Origin: Pseudomonadota bacterium
GTDB taxonomy: Bacteria > Pseudomonadota > Gammaproteobacteria > Burkholderiales > Rhodocyclaceae
Direction of reading: 5' to 3'
NCBI GenBank assembly: GCA_018241685.1
Contig: JAFEDJ010000029.1
Coordinates: 1 to 64,000 of the forward strand
Length of the DNA stretch: 64,000 bases
The notes under the pieces were generated by a model. The model ran no database searches and had not been told where the DNA came from. It saw only the letters and a list, made by a program, of their open reading frames with translations. Position numbers and translations under genes: made by a program. The stretch's first letter is position 1, and the number at the start of each line of letters is the position of its first letter. This document shows, piece by piece, positions 28,159 through 41,784 of this stretch.

Positions 28159-28587
28159 TCAGCCGACGAGGCCGAGGATCACCGACGGGGCCTTGAACGC
28201 GGCGGTGGCTGGAGCGCCGACTTTCAGGCCGAGGGTGACCGAGCTTTCATGGGTGATCGTGGCGTGGACGGTCTGCCCATTGCCGAGGGTGAGGGCTACG
28301 TCGGTGCTGATCGGCCCCTCGGTGATCGCCGAGATCGTGCCGTCGAGGCAGTTGCGGGCCGACAGCCTGGCCCCCGTGCCACCAGCCACGAGCAGCACCG
28401 ATGAGGCTTTGACGAAGGCCTGGACGGGCGTGCCGGCGGCCAGGTTGAGCTCCCTGATCGCATCGTTGGCGACGGTGGCGATGATCTTCAGGCCGCCGGG
28501 CAGCACCACGTCCACCTCGGAGTTGATGGTGCCGAGCGTGATGGCGTCGATGGTGCCGTCGAAGGCGTTACGGGCGCTGATCTTCAT
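28159..28587 (-). CDS. Molbindin, two Mop domains (ModG-type molybdate-binding protein)
   Basis: 142 residues made of two tandem ~70-residue Mop (TOBE-like) domains: each opens with (I/L)SARN-x-x-DGTI and ends FVKASSVLL or FKAPSVIL. Length and architecture equal Azotobacter ModG, a cytoplasmic molybdate storage/buffering protein that oligomerises to hold several oxyanions. The ATG at 28587 (MKISARN) is chosen because it starts the first domain directly. Divergent from modE across a ModE-like box, so it is likely controlled by ModE. Confidence 0.92.
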   Translation of the reverse strand: MKISARNAFDGTIDAITLGTINSEVDVVLPGGLKIIATVANDAIRELNLAAGTPVQAFVKASSVLLVAGGTGARLSARNCLDGTISAITEGPISTDVALTLGNGQTVHATITHESSVTLGLKVGAPATAAFKAPSVILGLVG

Positions 28588-28723
28588 GGGGCGTTTTCCG
28601 GAAACGATGGCTGCGGGCGCCAGCATGCGATGGTGCCGCCCGCTTGCGCAAGTGCGTCGATGCCTTTCAAGCGTGCGGCACTGCGGGTTGGTGGCCCGCT
28701 ATTTGCTGGAGTACAGTACGCTC

Positions 28724-28747
28724 CGTTGTATATCGATATATATATAG
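28724..28747. promoter_or_regulatory. ModE box in the modE/molbindin divergent promoter
   Basis: CGTTGTAT-N8-ATATATAG, within a run of alternating A/T. Left half 7 of 8; right half less exact. Ends nine bases before the modE ATG and just before its AGGAA ribosome-binding site, consistent with autoregulation of modE-modABC. Confidence 0.65.
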
Positions 28748-28755
28748 GAACAACA

Positions 28756-30367
<1,612 letters not shown>

Positions 30368-30381
30368 TCGATGGTTGAGCG

Positions 30382-31068
30382 ATGGAATTGACACCGGAAG
30401 ACTGGTCGGCGGTTCGCCTGACCCTCGAGCTGTCCACCCTCGTCACGGTGTTGTTGCTGATCATAGGGACCCCCATCGCCTGGTGGTTGGCCCGCACCCG
30501 GTCGCGCCTGCGCGGCGTGATCGGGGCGGTGGTGTCACTCCCTATCGTGCTGCCGCCGACGGTGCTGGGTTTCTACCTGCTGGTGCTGATGGGGCCGCAG
30601 GGGGCGGTGGGGCGCTTCACCGAGGCCCTCGGCCTCGGGCGGCTGCCGTTCACCTTCACCGGCCTGGTTGTGGCCTCGATCATTTATTCGCTGCCGTTCG
30701 TCGTGCAGCCTATCCAGAACGCCTTCATGGCGATGGGCGACCGCCCGCTGGAGGTCGCGGCGACGCTGCGCGCCTCGCCGCTGGTCACCTTCTTCACCGT
30801 AACGCTGCCGCTGGCCCGGCCGGGTTTCATCACCGCAGCCATCCTCGGCTTTGCGCACACCGTCGGCGAGTTCGGCGTGGTGCTGATGATAGGCGGCAAC
30901 ATCCCGGACAAGACGCGGGTCATCTCGATGCAGATCTACAACCACGTGGAAGCGATGGAATACGGCCAGGCCCATGGCCTCGCTGCCGGCCTGCTGGCCT
31001 TTTCCTTCATCGTGCTGCTGGGGCTCTACGCCGTCGGCGGGCGCAACGGGCTGGGGGGCGGGCGATGA
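30382..31068 (+). CDS. modB: Molybdate ABC transporter permease ModB
   Basis: 228 residues, five to six membrane helices, with the inner-membrane component loop [25 protein letters not shown] (EAA motif that contacts ModC) and [15 protein letters not shown] typical of ModB. Stop overlaps modC start (ATGA). Confidence 0.96.
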   Translation: MELTPEDWSAVRLTLELSTLVTVLLLIIGTPIAWWLARTRSRLRGVIGAVVSLPIVLPPTVLGFYLLVLMGPQGAVGRFTEALGLGRLPFTFTGLVVASIIYSLPFVVQPIQNAFMAMGDRPLEVAATLRASPLVTFFTVTLPLARPGFITAAILGFAHTVGEFGVVLMIGGNIPDKTRVISMQIYNHVEAMEYGQAHGLAAGLLAFSFIVLLGLYAVGGRNGLGGGR

Positions 31069-32147
31069 GCGAGGCCGGCATCCAGTTGCAGTGCCGCTTG
31101 CCGCTGGCGGATTTCACCCTCGAGGCGGACCTGAACCTGCCCGGCCGCGGCGTGACCGCGCTGTTCGGAGCTTCGGGCTCGGGCAAGACCTCCCTGCTGC
31201 GCTGCGTGGCCGGGCTGGCGCGGCCGGCCGGGCGCGTGAAGATCAACGGCGAGTGCTGGCAGGACGACGCGCAGCGGGTCTTCCTGCCGACCCACAAGCG
31301 CGCCCTCGGCTACGTGTTCCAGGAGGCCAGCCTGTTCGCCCACCTGTCGGTGCGCGCCAACCTGGAGTTCGGCCGGAAGCGCATCGCCGCGGCGGAGCGC
31401 AAGGTTGGCTGGGAGGCGGCGGTCGAACTGCTGGGCATCGGCCATCTGCTCGATCGCGGCACGGCGGCCTTGTCTGGCGGCGAGCGCCAGCGGGTGGCGA
31501 TCGCCCGCGCGCTGCTGACCAGTCCGCAGCTGTTGCTGATGGATGAGCCGCTGGCGGCGCTGGACAGTCGGCGCAAGCAGGAGATCCTGCCCTATCTCGA
31601 GCGCCTGCACGACGAGTTGGCGACGCCGATCCTGTACGTCAGCCACTCGCCGGACGAGGTGGCGCGGCTCGCCGATCACATGGTGCTGCTGGAGCAGGGC
31701 CGGGTGGTGGCCAGCGGGCCGACCGCCGAGCTGCTGGCCCGTCTGGACTTGCCGCTGGCCCTCGACGAGGACGCGGCGGTGCTGGTGGACACCCAGGTCG
31801 TCGGCCACGACGAGGATTACCAGCTGACCCGGCTGGGTTTCCCCGGCGGCGTCATCAAGGTGACCCGCAAGGCCCTTGATGTCGGGAAACGGGCCCGCCT
31901 GAAAATCCAGGCCCGCGACGTGAGCATCGCGCTGACCGGCGAGAACCCGTCGAGCATCGTCAACCGCCTGCCGGCGCGCATCGTCGGCTTCGGCGACGCG
32001 GCCCATCCGGCCCAGTGCCTGGTGCGTCTGGACGCGGGTGGCACGCCGCTGCTGGCGCGGATCACCCGCCTGTCGAAGGACCAACTCGGCCTGCGCGAGG
32101 GCCTGCCGGTCGTCGCGCAGATCAAGTCGGTGGCGCTGCTGGCCTGA
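31065..32147 (+). CDS. modC: Molybdate ABC transporter ATPase ModC
   Basis: 360 residues: Walker A GASGSGKT, signature [15 protein letters not shown], Walker [13 protein letters not shown], switch His in YVSHSPDE, and a C-terminal Mop/TOBE domain (~290-355) that gives molybdate feedback inhibition in this family. Translationally coupled to modB. Operon ends at the hairpin at 32154. Confidence 0.96.
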   Translation: MSEAGIQLQCRLPLADFTLEADLNLPGRGVTALFGASGSGKTSLLRCVAGLARPAGRVKINGECWQDDAQRVFLPTHKRALGYVFQEASLFAHLSVRANLEFGRKRIAAAERKVGWEAAVELLGIGHLLDRGTAALSGGERQRVAIARALLTSPQLLLMDEPLAALDSRRKQEILPYLERLHDELATPILYVSHSPDEVARLADHMVLLEQGRVVASGPTAELLARLDLPLALDEDAAVLVDTQVVGHDEDYQLTRLGFPGGVIKVTRKALDVGKRARLKIQARDVSIALTGENPSSIVNRLPARIVGFGDAAHPAQCLVRLDAGGTPLLARITRLSKDQLGLREGLPVVAQIKSVALLA

Positions 32148-32153
32148 GCTACC

Positions 32154-32174
32154 GGCCGGCAGCGCCGCCGGCCT

Positions 32175-32176
<2 letters not shown>
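32154..32176 (+). terminator. Short terminator after modC
   Basis: GGCCGGC-N6-GCCGGCC stem followed by TTT, placed seven bases after the modC stop; it touches the stop codon of the convergent aldehyde dehydrogenase gene. Confidence 0.6.
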
Positions 32177-33677
<1,501 letters not shown>

Positions 33678-33706
33678 GTGGCGTGTCTCCTTCTTGTTGG
33701 GGGCGA

Positions 33707-34570
33707 TCAATAGACGTACAGCACGCGGGCCTGGAGGGCGCTGGTCTTGGGCCCTTCCTCGACCTTCAGGTCTTGCGAGTACTGGAGCTGGACCTGCCAC
33801 TGCTTGTCGACGAAGGACGCCCAGGTGAGCATCCCGGTGCCGTTGTTCTTGGCGCCGGCCAGCTCGACGCCGTCGAGCTTCTCCTTGGCGCCCCAGGCGT
33901 GGCGGTAGGTGGCGGCGACGTAGGTGGCGTCGCTGAGGTGGTAGCGCAGGTGGCCGTGGGCCTGCAGCAGCGGGTCCTTCTGGGCCTTGGTGTCACGCTG
34001 GTCCTGGTAGAACTCGGTCTCGCCGATCAGATCGATGGTCCATTTGTCGGACAGCTTGCGGATGTAGCCGACCTGCAGGTCGGTGGCCCAGCGGTTGTTG
34101 CTGAGGGCGAAGCCCTGGTTCTTGTCGCCGCCGGTGGGGGCGGTGAAGAACACCGACCAGCCCAGGTGCTCGCCCTTGGCCAGATCGGCGAGGGTCCATA
34201 GCGTGGCGCCGAAGATCACGTCGCCGAGGCCGCTGGTCTTGCTGTCGGACAGGCCGATCTTCTGGTTGCCGAAGGGCACGATGATCTGCGGGTCGATGAT
34301 GTAGTCGCCCAGCTTCATGAAGTGCACGTAACGCAGGATGCCGGCATTGACCGATAGGTCCAGGTTGTCGACGACCTTGTTGCCCTTGCTGTAAACCTTG
34401 TCGCCGCGGGGGAACTGGGCGTAGGCGAGGAGCAGGTTGGTGCCGGCGGGCAGGCCGGTGTAGTCGCCCGGATCGGGCCGCACGTCGGCGAAGGCCGGGC
34501 TGGCCGACAGGCCGGCGGCGAGGAGGCTGGCGGCGCACAGGCGCAGGGCGAAGCGCTGGGTGGTGGTCAT
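33707..34570 (-). CDS. Outer-membrane transporter-like beta-barrel (phenol MetA-deg family)
   Basis: 287 residues, signal peptide 1-29, alternating amphipathic strands and C-terminal aromatic residue (ARVLYVY). The opening DVRPDPGDYTGLPAGTNLLLAYAQFPRGDKVYSKG and the plan of GATLWTLADL and HLRYHLSDATYVAATYRHAWG fit the family annotated as meta-pathway phenol degradation/transporter outer-membrane proteins. Probably a channel for hydrophobic or alcohol substrates, given its place between alcohol and aldehyde dehydrogenase genes. AGGAGA ribosome-binding site. Confidence 0.75.
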   Translation of the reverse strand: MTTTQRFALRLCAASLLAAGLSASPAFADVRPDPGDYTGLPAGTNLLLAYAQFPRGDKVYSKGNKVVDNLDLSVNAGILRYVHFMKLGDYIIDPQIIVPFGNQKIGLSDSKTSGLGDVIFGATLWTLADLAKGEHLGWSVFFTAPTGGDKNQGFALSNNRWATDLQVGYIRKLSDKWTIDLIGETEFYQDQRDTKAQKDPLLQAHGHLRYHLSDATYVAATYRHAWGAKEKLDGVELAGAKNNGTGMLTWASFVDKQWQVQLQYSQDLKVEEGPKTSALQARVLYVY

Positions 34571-34611
34571 GGTCTTGTCTCCTGGTTGTTATGGTTTGGG
34601 TGCTGCGGAAT

Positions 34612-34657
34612 AAAAAAGGCCGCGGTCCGCCGGATAGGGGAGGGCTGTGACCGCGGC
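34612..34657 (-). terminator. Terminator between PQQ dehydrogenase and transporter genes
   Basis: On the minus strand, GCCGCGGT and ACCGCGGC pair across a ~23-base loop and are followed by six T. Placed ~75 bases past the dehydrogenase stop, so much of the transcript may end here before the transporter and aldehyde dehydrogenase genes. Confidence 0.75.
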
Positions 34658-34730
34658 AAGAGGGAGCAGGTGCTCCGGAGGAGGCGGTGCGTCAGTGCCG
34701 CAGGCACTGCTTCATGGCTGTGGCCGCGGC

Positions 34731-36869
34731 TCAGGGCTTGGGCCGCACGGCGTCGGCGGTGCCCTGGATGAAGGCCTTGATCTTCTCCACGTCGGCGGCG
34801 CTGAGCTTGCCGGTGAAGTCGGGCATGCCCTTCTTCACGAAGGGGCCGTTGAAGACGAAGTCGGACAGGTTCTCGATGTCCTTGGCCGGCACGTAGCCCA
34901 GGTTGGGAACGTTGCCGCCCTTGTCGACGCCGGGCACACCGTGGCAGAACACGCAGTTGCTGACGTAGAGCTTGGTACCTTCGGGGATGTGGGCCGGGTC
35001 GTACTTGACGCCGGAGATCAGCTCACCCAGGGCGTAGGGCTGCGGCTGGGGCAGCGGTGCGTTGGCGCCGAGGGCGAAGGTGTAGACGCGGCCGTGGTCC
35101 TGCTTGTCGGTGGCCCGCTGCATCAGCCCGAACACGCCGCCCCAGCCCACCGCGATGGACACGTACTGGCGGCCATCCACCTCGTAGGTGACCGGCGGGG
35201 CGATGATGCCGGTGCCGATCGGGGCCTCCCACAGCTTGTCGCCCTTGTCGGCGCTGTAGGCCGCGAAGCGCCCGTCGGCGGTGCCGGCGAAGACCAGGTT
35301 GCCGGCGGTGGTGAGGGTGCCGCCGTTCCACGGCGAGGCGTATTCCTGGCGCCAGACCTCCTTCTGCTTGACCGGATCCCAGGCGATCAGGCGGCCGAAG
35401 GCCTTGCTCTTCGGCGGCTGGGTGTTGATCAGCATGCCGGTGTTCCAGCCGGTACCGGCCTGGGGTTGGCCGGGCTGCTTGTTGTTGTGGGACCAGCTGT
35501 TGTCCTCGGCCAGGTTGAGCGGCACGTTCTGCACCGGGAAGTAGGCCAGGCCGGTCTTCGGGTTGAAGGACATGGCGTGCCAGTTGTGGCCGCCGAAGGG
35601 GCCGGGGACGCTGTCGAAGGCCTCGCGGGAGCGGGCTTCGGGTGTCTCGATGGGGCGGCCGTTCTTGTCGTAGCCGGTCGCCCAGTTCACCTCGGTGAAG
35701 GGCTTGGCCGAGATGAACTTGCCATTGGTGCGGTCGATGACGAAGAAGAAGCCGTTCTTCGGCGCGTGCAGGATCACCTTGCGCTTCTTGCCGTCGAGGA
35801 CGAGGTCGGTGAGGATCATGTCCTGCACCGAGGTGTAGTCCCAGTTGTCGCCCGGCGTCTCCTGGTAGTGCCAGACGTATTTGCCGGTGTCCGGGTCGAG
35901 GGCGACGATGGAGGCCAGGTAGAGGTTGTCGCCGCCGCCGGGGCTGCGCTTGCGGTGGTTCCACGGCGAGCCGTTGCCGGTGCCCACGTACATCAGGTTG
36001 AGCTCCGGATCGTAGGTCATGCTGTTCCAGGCGGTGCCGCCGCCGCCGTTCAGCCACCACTTGCCGGCCGGGTCCCAGGTCTTGGCGGCCTTGGCCATGG
36101 CTTCGTTCTCGAAGGGCTTGGCCGGGTCGCCCGGCACCGTGTACCAGCGCCATTTCTGTTCGCCGGTCTCGGCGTCGTAGGCGGTGAGGTAGCCGCGCAC
36201 GCCGTATTCGGCGCCGCCGTTGCCGATGATCACCTTGCCCTTGATGACCCGCGGCGCACCGGTGACGGTGTAGGAGTGGCTGTGGTCCTCGATGGTGTCC
36301 TTCTCCCACACCGGCTTGCCGGTGGCGGCATCGAGGGCGACCAGGCGGCCGTCGAAGGTGCCGACGAAGACCTTGCCCTTGTACAGCGCCACGCCGCGGT
36401 TCACCACGTCGCAGCAGCCTTTGTAGCCGATCTCGCGGGGTACCTTGGGATCGTAGGTCCACAGCTTCTTGCCGCTGCGCACGTCCACCGCGTGCACCAC
36501 GCTCCACGACGCCGACACGTACATGATGCCGTCCACCACCAGCGGGGTGGCCTCGACGCCGCGGGTCGATTCCAGGTTGTAGCTCCACGCCAGGCCGAGC
36601 TGCTTCACGTTGCCGGCGTTGATCTCGGTGAGCTTGCTGTGGCGGGTCTCGGCATAGTCGAGGCCGTAGGTCGGCCAGTCGTGGCTCGTTGCGGTGTTGG
36701 CGCGGACGGCCTTCTCGTCCACCCGGGTGGTGGCAGCGGCGATGTGTTCGCGGGAGCTCTTGGCAGGCTCGGCGAAACTGTAACTGGTGGTCAGGCCGAA
36801 GGTGGCCAGGAAGGCCAGCGCGAGCGCCTTTGCGAGCCGGCGGCGGGGGGCGTGAGGGTGGTGGTGCAT
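34731..36869 (-). CDS. PQQ-dependent alcohol dehydrogenase, quinohaemoprotein (type II) with fused cytochrome c
   Basis: 712 residues: signal peptide ending ~40, eight-bladed propeller with tryptophan-docking repeats (DAATGKPVWE and similar), the vicinal disulfide Cys pair in GCCDVVNRG, catalytic Asp in NWDYTS (Asp344), and a C-terminal cytochrome c domain with CVFCHG (~658-663). Oxidises primary alcohols in the periplasm and passes electrons via its own haem. Thr346, two residues after the catalytic Asp, stands where lanthanide-dependent XoxF/PedH enzymes carry Asp, so a calcium enzyme is predicted. CAGGAGA ribosome-binding site; preceded by a sigma-54 promoter. Confidence 0.94.
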   Translation of the reverse strand: MHHHPHAPRRRLAKALALAFLATFGLTTSYSFAEPAKSSREHIAAATTRVDEKAVRANTATSHDWPTYGLDYAETRHSKLTEINAGNVKQLGLAWSYNLESTRGVEATPLVVDGIMYVSASWSVVHAVDVRSGKKLWTYDPKVPREIGYKGCCDVVNRGVALYKGKVFVGTFDGRLVALDAATGKPVWEKDTIEDHSHSYTVTGAPRVIKGKVIIGNGGAEYGVRGYLTAYDAETGEQKWRWYTVPGDPAKPFENEAMAKAAKTWDPAGKWWLNGGGGTAWNSMTYDPELNLMYVGTGNGSPWNHRKRSPGGGDNLYLASIVALDPDTGKYVWHYQETPGDNWDYTSVQDMILTDLVLDGKKRKVILHAPKNGFFFVIDRTNGKFISAKPFTEVNWATGYDKNGRPIETPEARSREAFDSVPGPFGGHNWHAMSFNPKTGLAYFPVQNVPLNLAEDNSWSHNNKQPGQPQAGTGWNTGMLINTQPPKSKAFGRLIAWDPVKQKEVWRQEYASPWNGGTLTTAGNLVFAGTADGRFAAYSADKGDKLWEAPIGTGIIAPPVTYEVDGRQYVSIAVGWGGVFGLMQRATDKQDHGRVYTFALGANAPLPQPQPYALGELISGVKYDPAHIPEGTKLYVSNCVFCHGVPGVDKGGNVPNLGYVPAKDIENLSDFVFNGPFVKKGMPDFTGKLSAADVEKIKAFIQGTADAVRPKP

Positions 36870-36965
36870 CGTGTCTCCTGATTGACTTCGTTTGTTGAAG
36901 TTCTTTACTGTGGAACGCGTTTCCGCGGGATCGCGGAGCAGACTCCCGGTGGTGCACACATCGAT

Positions 36966-36983
36966 TCGCAGCATCCGTGCCGA
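36966..36983 (-). promoter_or_regulatory. Sigma-54 promoter of the PQQ alcohol dehydrogenase gene
   Basis: Minus strand TCGGCACGGATGCTGCGA: GG at 36981-36980 and GC at 36969-36968, i.e. GG-N10-GC. Fits TGGCACG-N4-TTGC except for two bases. About 97 bases before the ATG at 36869, and ~100 bases downstream of the inverted-repeat operator at 37077-37110, the usual enhancer distance. Confidence 0.65.
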
Positions 36984-37076
36984 CCTCGGGCGATACGTAA
37001 AAATCACAAGGAATCAGGCCTTTGCAGCCGCCAGGGGAGCGCCCGGAGAAAACACCGGGAAGGGCGGTTGACTTGA

Positions 37077-37110
37077 AACGAGTCAATCCGCGGCTGACGG
37101 TTGACTCGTT
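37077..37110. promoter_or_regulatory. Perfect inverted repeat, likely operator/UAS of the AcoR-type activator
   Basis: AACGAGTCAA-N14-TTGACTCGTT, ten of ten bases symmetric, 26 bases before the regulator ATG. A third half-like element, TTGACTTGAA, sits at 37068-37077, and TTGACTTCGTT occurs at 36882-36892. Position between a sigma-54 activator gene and its divergent sigma-54 promoter fits an upstream activating sequence that may also give autorepression. Confidence 0.65.
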
Positions 37111-37135
37111 ACTGGCCGCATCGAGGAGACAATTC

Positions 37136-39088
<1,953 letters not shown>

Positions 39089-39089
39089 C

Positions 39090-40700
39090 TTAGACGCGGA
39101 AGCGGGCCACGCTGCTGCGCAGCTGGTCCGCGACGCCGGTCAGGCGGCTTGCAGTATCGGCGGCGGACGCGGCTGCTGCTGCGTTCTCCTCGGACATCTG
39201 CGCGATGTTCTCCACGTTGCGGGCCAGCTCGGTGGAGGCACCGCGCTGTTCGTGGAGGGCGTCGGAGATGCTCTCGATGGCGCCCTGCATGGTCTGGGTG
39301 GAGGCCTGGATCTCGCCCATCGACTCGCCGGCGGTACGGGCGCTGATCACCACCTGGCCGACCAGCTCGCGGCTGGACTGCATGCTGTTCACGGCATCCA
39401 CCGCGCCCTGCTGGATCGCGCTGACGACCTGGCTGATCTCCTGCACGGAACTGGTCGTGCGTTCGGCCAGCTTGCGCACTTCGTCGGCCACCACGGCGAA
39501 GCCGCGGCCCTGTTCGCCGGCGCGGGCTGCTTCGATGGCGGCGTTGAGGGCCAGCAGGTTGGTCTGGTCGGCAACCTCGCGGATCACCACGGTGATGCGG
39601 TCGATCTGCCGGACCTGCTCGGACAGGGCCTGGATGCGCTCGGCGGTGCTGTCCACCTGATTGGCGACCTGGCCGATGCGGTTGGTCGCGTCGTCCACGC
39701 CGCGGGCGCCGGCGGCGGCCTTGTTGCCGGCGTCCTCGGCCTGGCGGCTGGCGTCGTCGGCGCCCGAGCCCACGTGATCGATGCTCACCGTCAGCTCTTC
39801 GACGGCAGCAGCTGCGGCGGCTGTCGAGCTGGACTGCTGATTGGAGCTGAAGGATACCTGCTGGGCGGTGCTGGATAGCTGGGCGGCGGAGCCGGCCACG
39901 CTCTCGGAGCTAGAGATGATTTCGCGAATGGTCTGGGCCAGATCCTGGCGCATGGATTGCAGCGCTTCCAGTAGTTTGCCGATCTCGTCCCGCGGGCCGT
40001 GGCTGTCATTGCCGGCGGTGAAGTCGCCGGCGGCGATGCGCCCCGCGATCCGGTTGGCGTCGGACAGGCGTTGCTTGAGGTAGCGGGTCGTCGTCACGCT
40101 GATGAGGCCTTGCAGGATGGCCGCGACGACGAGTACCACGATGGCCGTGGTGCTGGCCCGGCCCTTGATCTCGCGGGCGTCGACGGTGGCCTGCTCGCCA
40201 AACTCTTTGTTGAACTTGAAGTGATCGTCGAGCTGGCTTTCGAACTTGCGCGCCAGCGGCACATGCTTGAGCAGGTGTTCCCTGGCCTCGGCCTTGCGTT
40301 GGGTGCGGGACAGGGCCAGGGTTTCGTCGAGGAGCTTGTCGAACTCGGCGAGCGTGGCTTTTTCTGCCTCGAGATACTGGCGGTCCCGTGAATTGGTAAT
40401 CAGGCCTTCGTAATCCTTGAGAGCCTTCGCGGTGCTGGCCTGGGCCTCGCGGATCGACTTCTCGGTGGCCTCCATCTGCGCGGGGTCATCCTGCATCACG
40501 TGGCGGTCGGCCCGCAGACGGCTGCGGCTGTACCACAGGCGCGCGTCGTTGAGCTGGATGAGGCTCGGGATCACGTTGGCGCTGGCCTGGCTGGTGGTCT
40601 CGAAGACGCGTTCCGTCTCGTAGTAATTCACCGCGGTCAGGACGATCAGTCCGAGGATCGCGCAGCCCACTAAAAGCTGCAGGCGTTGAAGAATGGACAT
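39090..40700 (-). CDS. Methyl-accepting chemotaxis protein
   Basis: 536 residues. Helix ~8-24, periplasmic four-helix-bundle sensor (~28-190, helical, rich in Glu/Lys/Ala), second membrane helix ~186-206, HAMP (~208-262), and a long cytoplasmic coiled coil with the hairpin tip [20 protein letters not shown] and [20 protein letters not shown], which contacts CheA/CheW. Ends RSSVARFRV. Ligand unknown. Strong GAGGGAGA ribosome-binding site. Ends one base from the AcoR-type gene, tail to tail; an inverted repeat (40733-40756) lies in its promoter region. Confidence 0.93.
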   Translation of the reverse strand: MSILQRLQLLVGCAILGLIVLTAVNYYETERVFETTSQASANVIPSLIQLNDARLWYSRSRLRADRHVMQDDPAQMEATEKSIREAQASTAKALKDYEGLITNSRDRQYLEAEKATLAEFDKLLDETLALSRTQRKAEAREHLLKHVPLARKFESQLDDHFKFNKEFGEQATVDAREIKGRASTTAIVVLVVAAILQGLISVTTTRYLKQRLSDANRIAGRIAAGDFTAGNDSHGPRDEIGKLLEALQSMRQDLAQTIREIISSSESVAGSAAQLSSTAQQVSFSSNQQSSSTAAAAAAVEELTVSIDHVGSGADDASRQAEDAGNKAAAGARGVDDATNRIGQVANQVDSTAERIQALSEQVRQIDRITVVIREVADQTNLLALNAAIEAARAGEQGRGFAVVADEVRKLAERTTSSVQEISQVVSAIQQGAVDAVNSMQSSRELVGQVVISARTAGESMGEIQASTQTMQGAIESISDALHEQRGASTELARNVENIAQMSEENAAAAASAADTASRLTGVADQLRSSVARFRV

Positions 40701-40732
40701 CGTGGCGTCTCCCTCTGATTCATCTGTTTATG

Positions 40733-40756
40733 GGATTTCCATCATGGTGGAAATCC
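40733..40756. promoter_or_regulatory. Perfect inverted repeat upstream of the chemoreceptor gene
   Basis: GGATTTCCA-N6-TGGAAATCC, nine of nine symmetric, 33 bases upstream of the ATG at 40700. Could be an operator or a 5' leader hairpin; the regulator is unknown. Confidence 0.45.
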
Positions 40757-40914
40757 TGATGGGGTAAATACGGCGGCGTTGAACATTACTTTAGGTGCGT
40801 GAAGTCCGTGCGTGAGGGGCGGTGCTGCGTGTGTTGGGCGGTGCGAGCCCGCGGACGGTCGTACAATCCACGCCTGTCTTACTGCGCTGCCGGTTTTACC
40901 GACGCTCTGCCCCG

Positions 40915-41775
40915 ATGTCCCATGCTGCTTCCGTGCTCGTCCTGCCGAGCCCCTTCTTCTCCGATTCCGATACCATCCGATTGCTCGAAGCGGCGGATTG
41001 CGACACCCAGTGGATCTTGCGCCAGGTGGTTTCGGGCGCTTATGACAAGCCTTTCGTCATCGACGACGGGACGACGCGGACCCTGCATTTCTCCCTGTCG
41101 CTGATCCAGAGCACGATGAGTCTGAAGGACCCTTTCGCGCTGGAGCTGGATTACACCCAGGCGATGATGAGCTTTCTGTTGTTCCTGCCACGCCCGCGCC
41201 AGATGCTGATGCTGGGCCTCGGCGGCGGCTCGCTGGCCAAGTTCTGCTACCGGCATGTCGGCTCGGCGAAGATCGCCGTGGTGGAGATCGACCCGCATGT
41301 GATTGCCTTCCGCGACCAGTTCGAGCTGCCGCCGGACGACGGGCGCCTGCAGGTCATCGAAGGCGACGGCGCCGACCACGTGCTGCGCAGCGCCGACTGG
41401 GAGGAACGGCCGGATGTGATCATGATGGATGCCTTCGACCGTCACGGCCTGTCCGGCTCGGTGAGTTCGACGCAGTTCTACCAGAGCGTGCATGACGCGC
41501 TGGCCGGGCGCGGTGTGATGGTCGCCAACCTGGCCGGCGACAAGGCCGACCGGGAGGAGCATCTGGCGATGATCGCCGAGGTCTTCGACGACCGCCTGCT
41601 GACGATGGCGATCCCCGATGGCAACGACATCGTGCTGGCCTTCCGCGCGCCGTCCTTCGCCCCCCGCTGGCGGGACATCGCCAACCAAGCCAAGGCTTTG
41701 CGTGCGCGCACCGGGCTGGATTTCCCGAGATTCGCCGAGCGCCTGGAGCGCAGCCGGCGCCTGCGTTACGTGTGA
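40915..41775 (+). CDS. Spermidine-synthase-like methyltransferase-fold protein
   Basis: 286 residues. Rossmann-like core with MLMLGLGGGSLAKFCYRH (motif I), IAVVEIDPHVIAF (acidic ribose-binding residue), VIEGDGADHVL and DVIMMDAFDRHG, the layout of the SpeE superfamily. It lacks an obvious complete polyamine-site gate-keeping motif that I can confirm, so it may be one of the many SpeE-like proteins without proven aminopropyltransferase activity. The start is MSHAAS; the longer frame adds a basic leader without a ribosome-binding site. Confidence 0.82.
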   Translation: MSHAASVLVLPSPFFSDSDTIRLLEAADCDTQWILRQVVSGAYDKPFVIDDGTTRTLHFSLSLIQSTMSLKDPFALELDYTQAMMSFLLFLPRPRQMLMLGLGGGSLAKFCYRHVGSAKIAVVEIDPHVIAFRDQFELPPDDGRLQVIEGDGADHVLRSADWEERPDVIMMDAFDRHGLSGSVSSTQFYQSVHDALAGRGVMVANLAGDKADREEHLAMIAEVFDDRLLTMAIPDGNDIVLAFRAPSFAPRWRDIANQAKALRARTGLDFPRFAERLERSRRLRYV

Positions 41776-41784
41776 GCGCGCGCC

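Noticed and set aside
28063..28747. Plus-strand frames in the ModE-box gap and opposite the molbindin gene
   Set aside because: They mostly read the antisense of the molbindin gene. A short peptide with CGVCHGAC is possible but unsupported.
34647..36881. 744-codon plus-strand frame opposite the PQQ dehydrogenase
   Set aside because: Antisense shadow; the minus strand carries all quinoprotein motifs.
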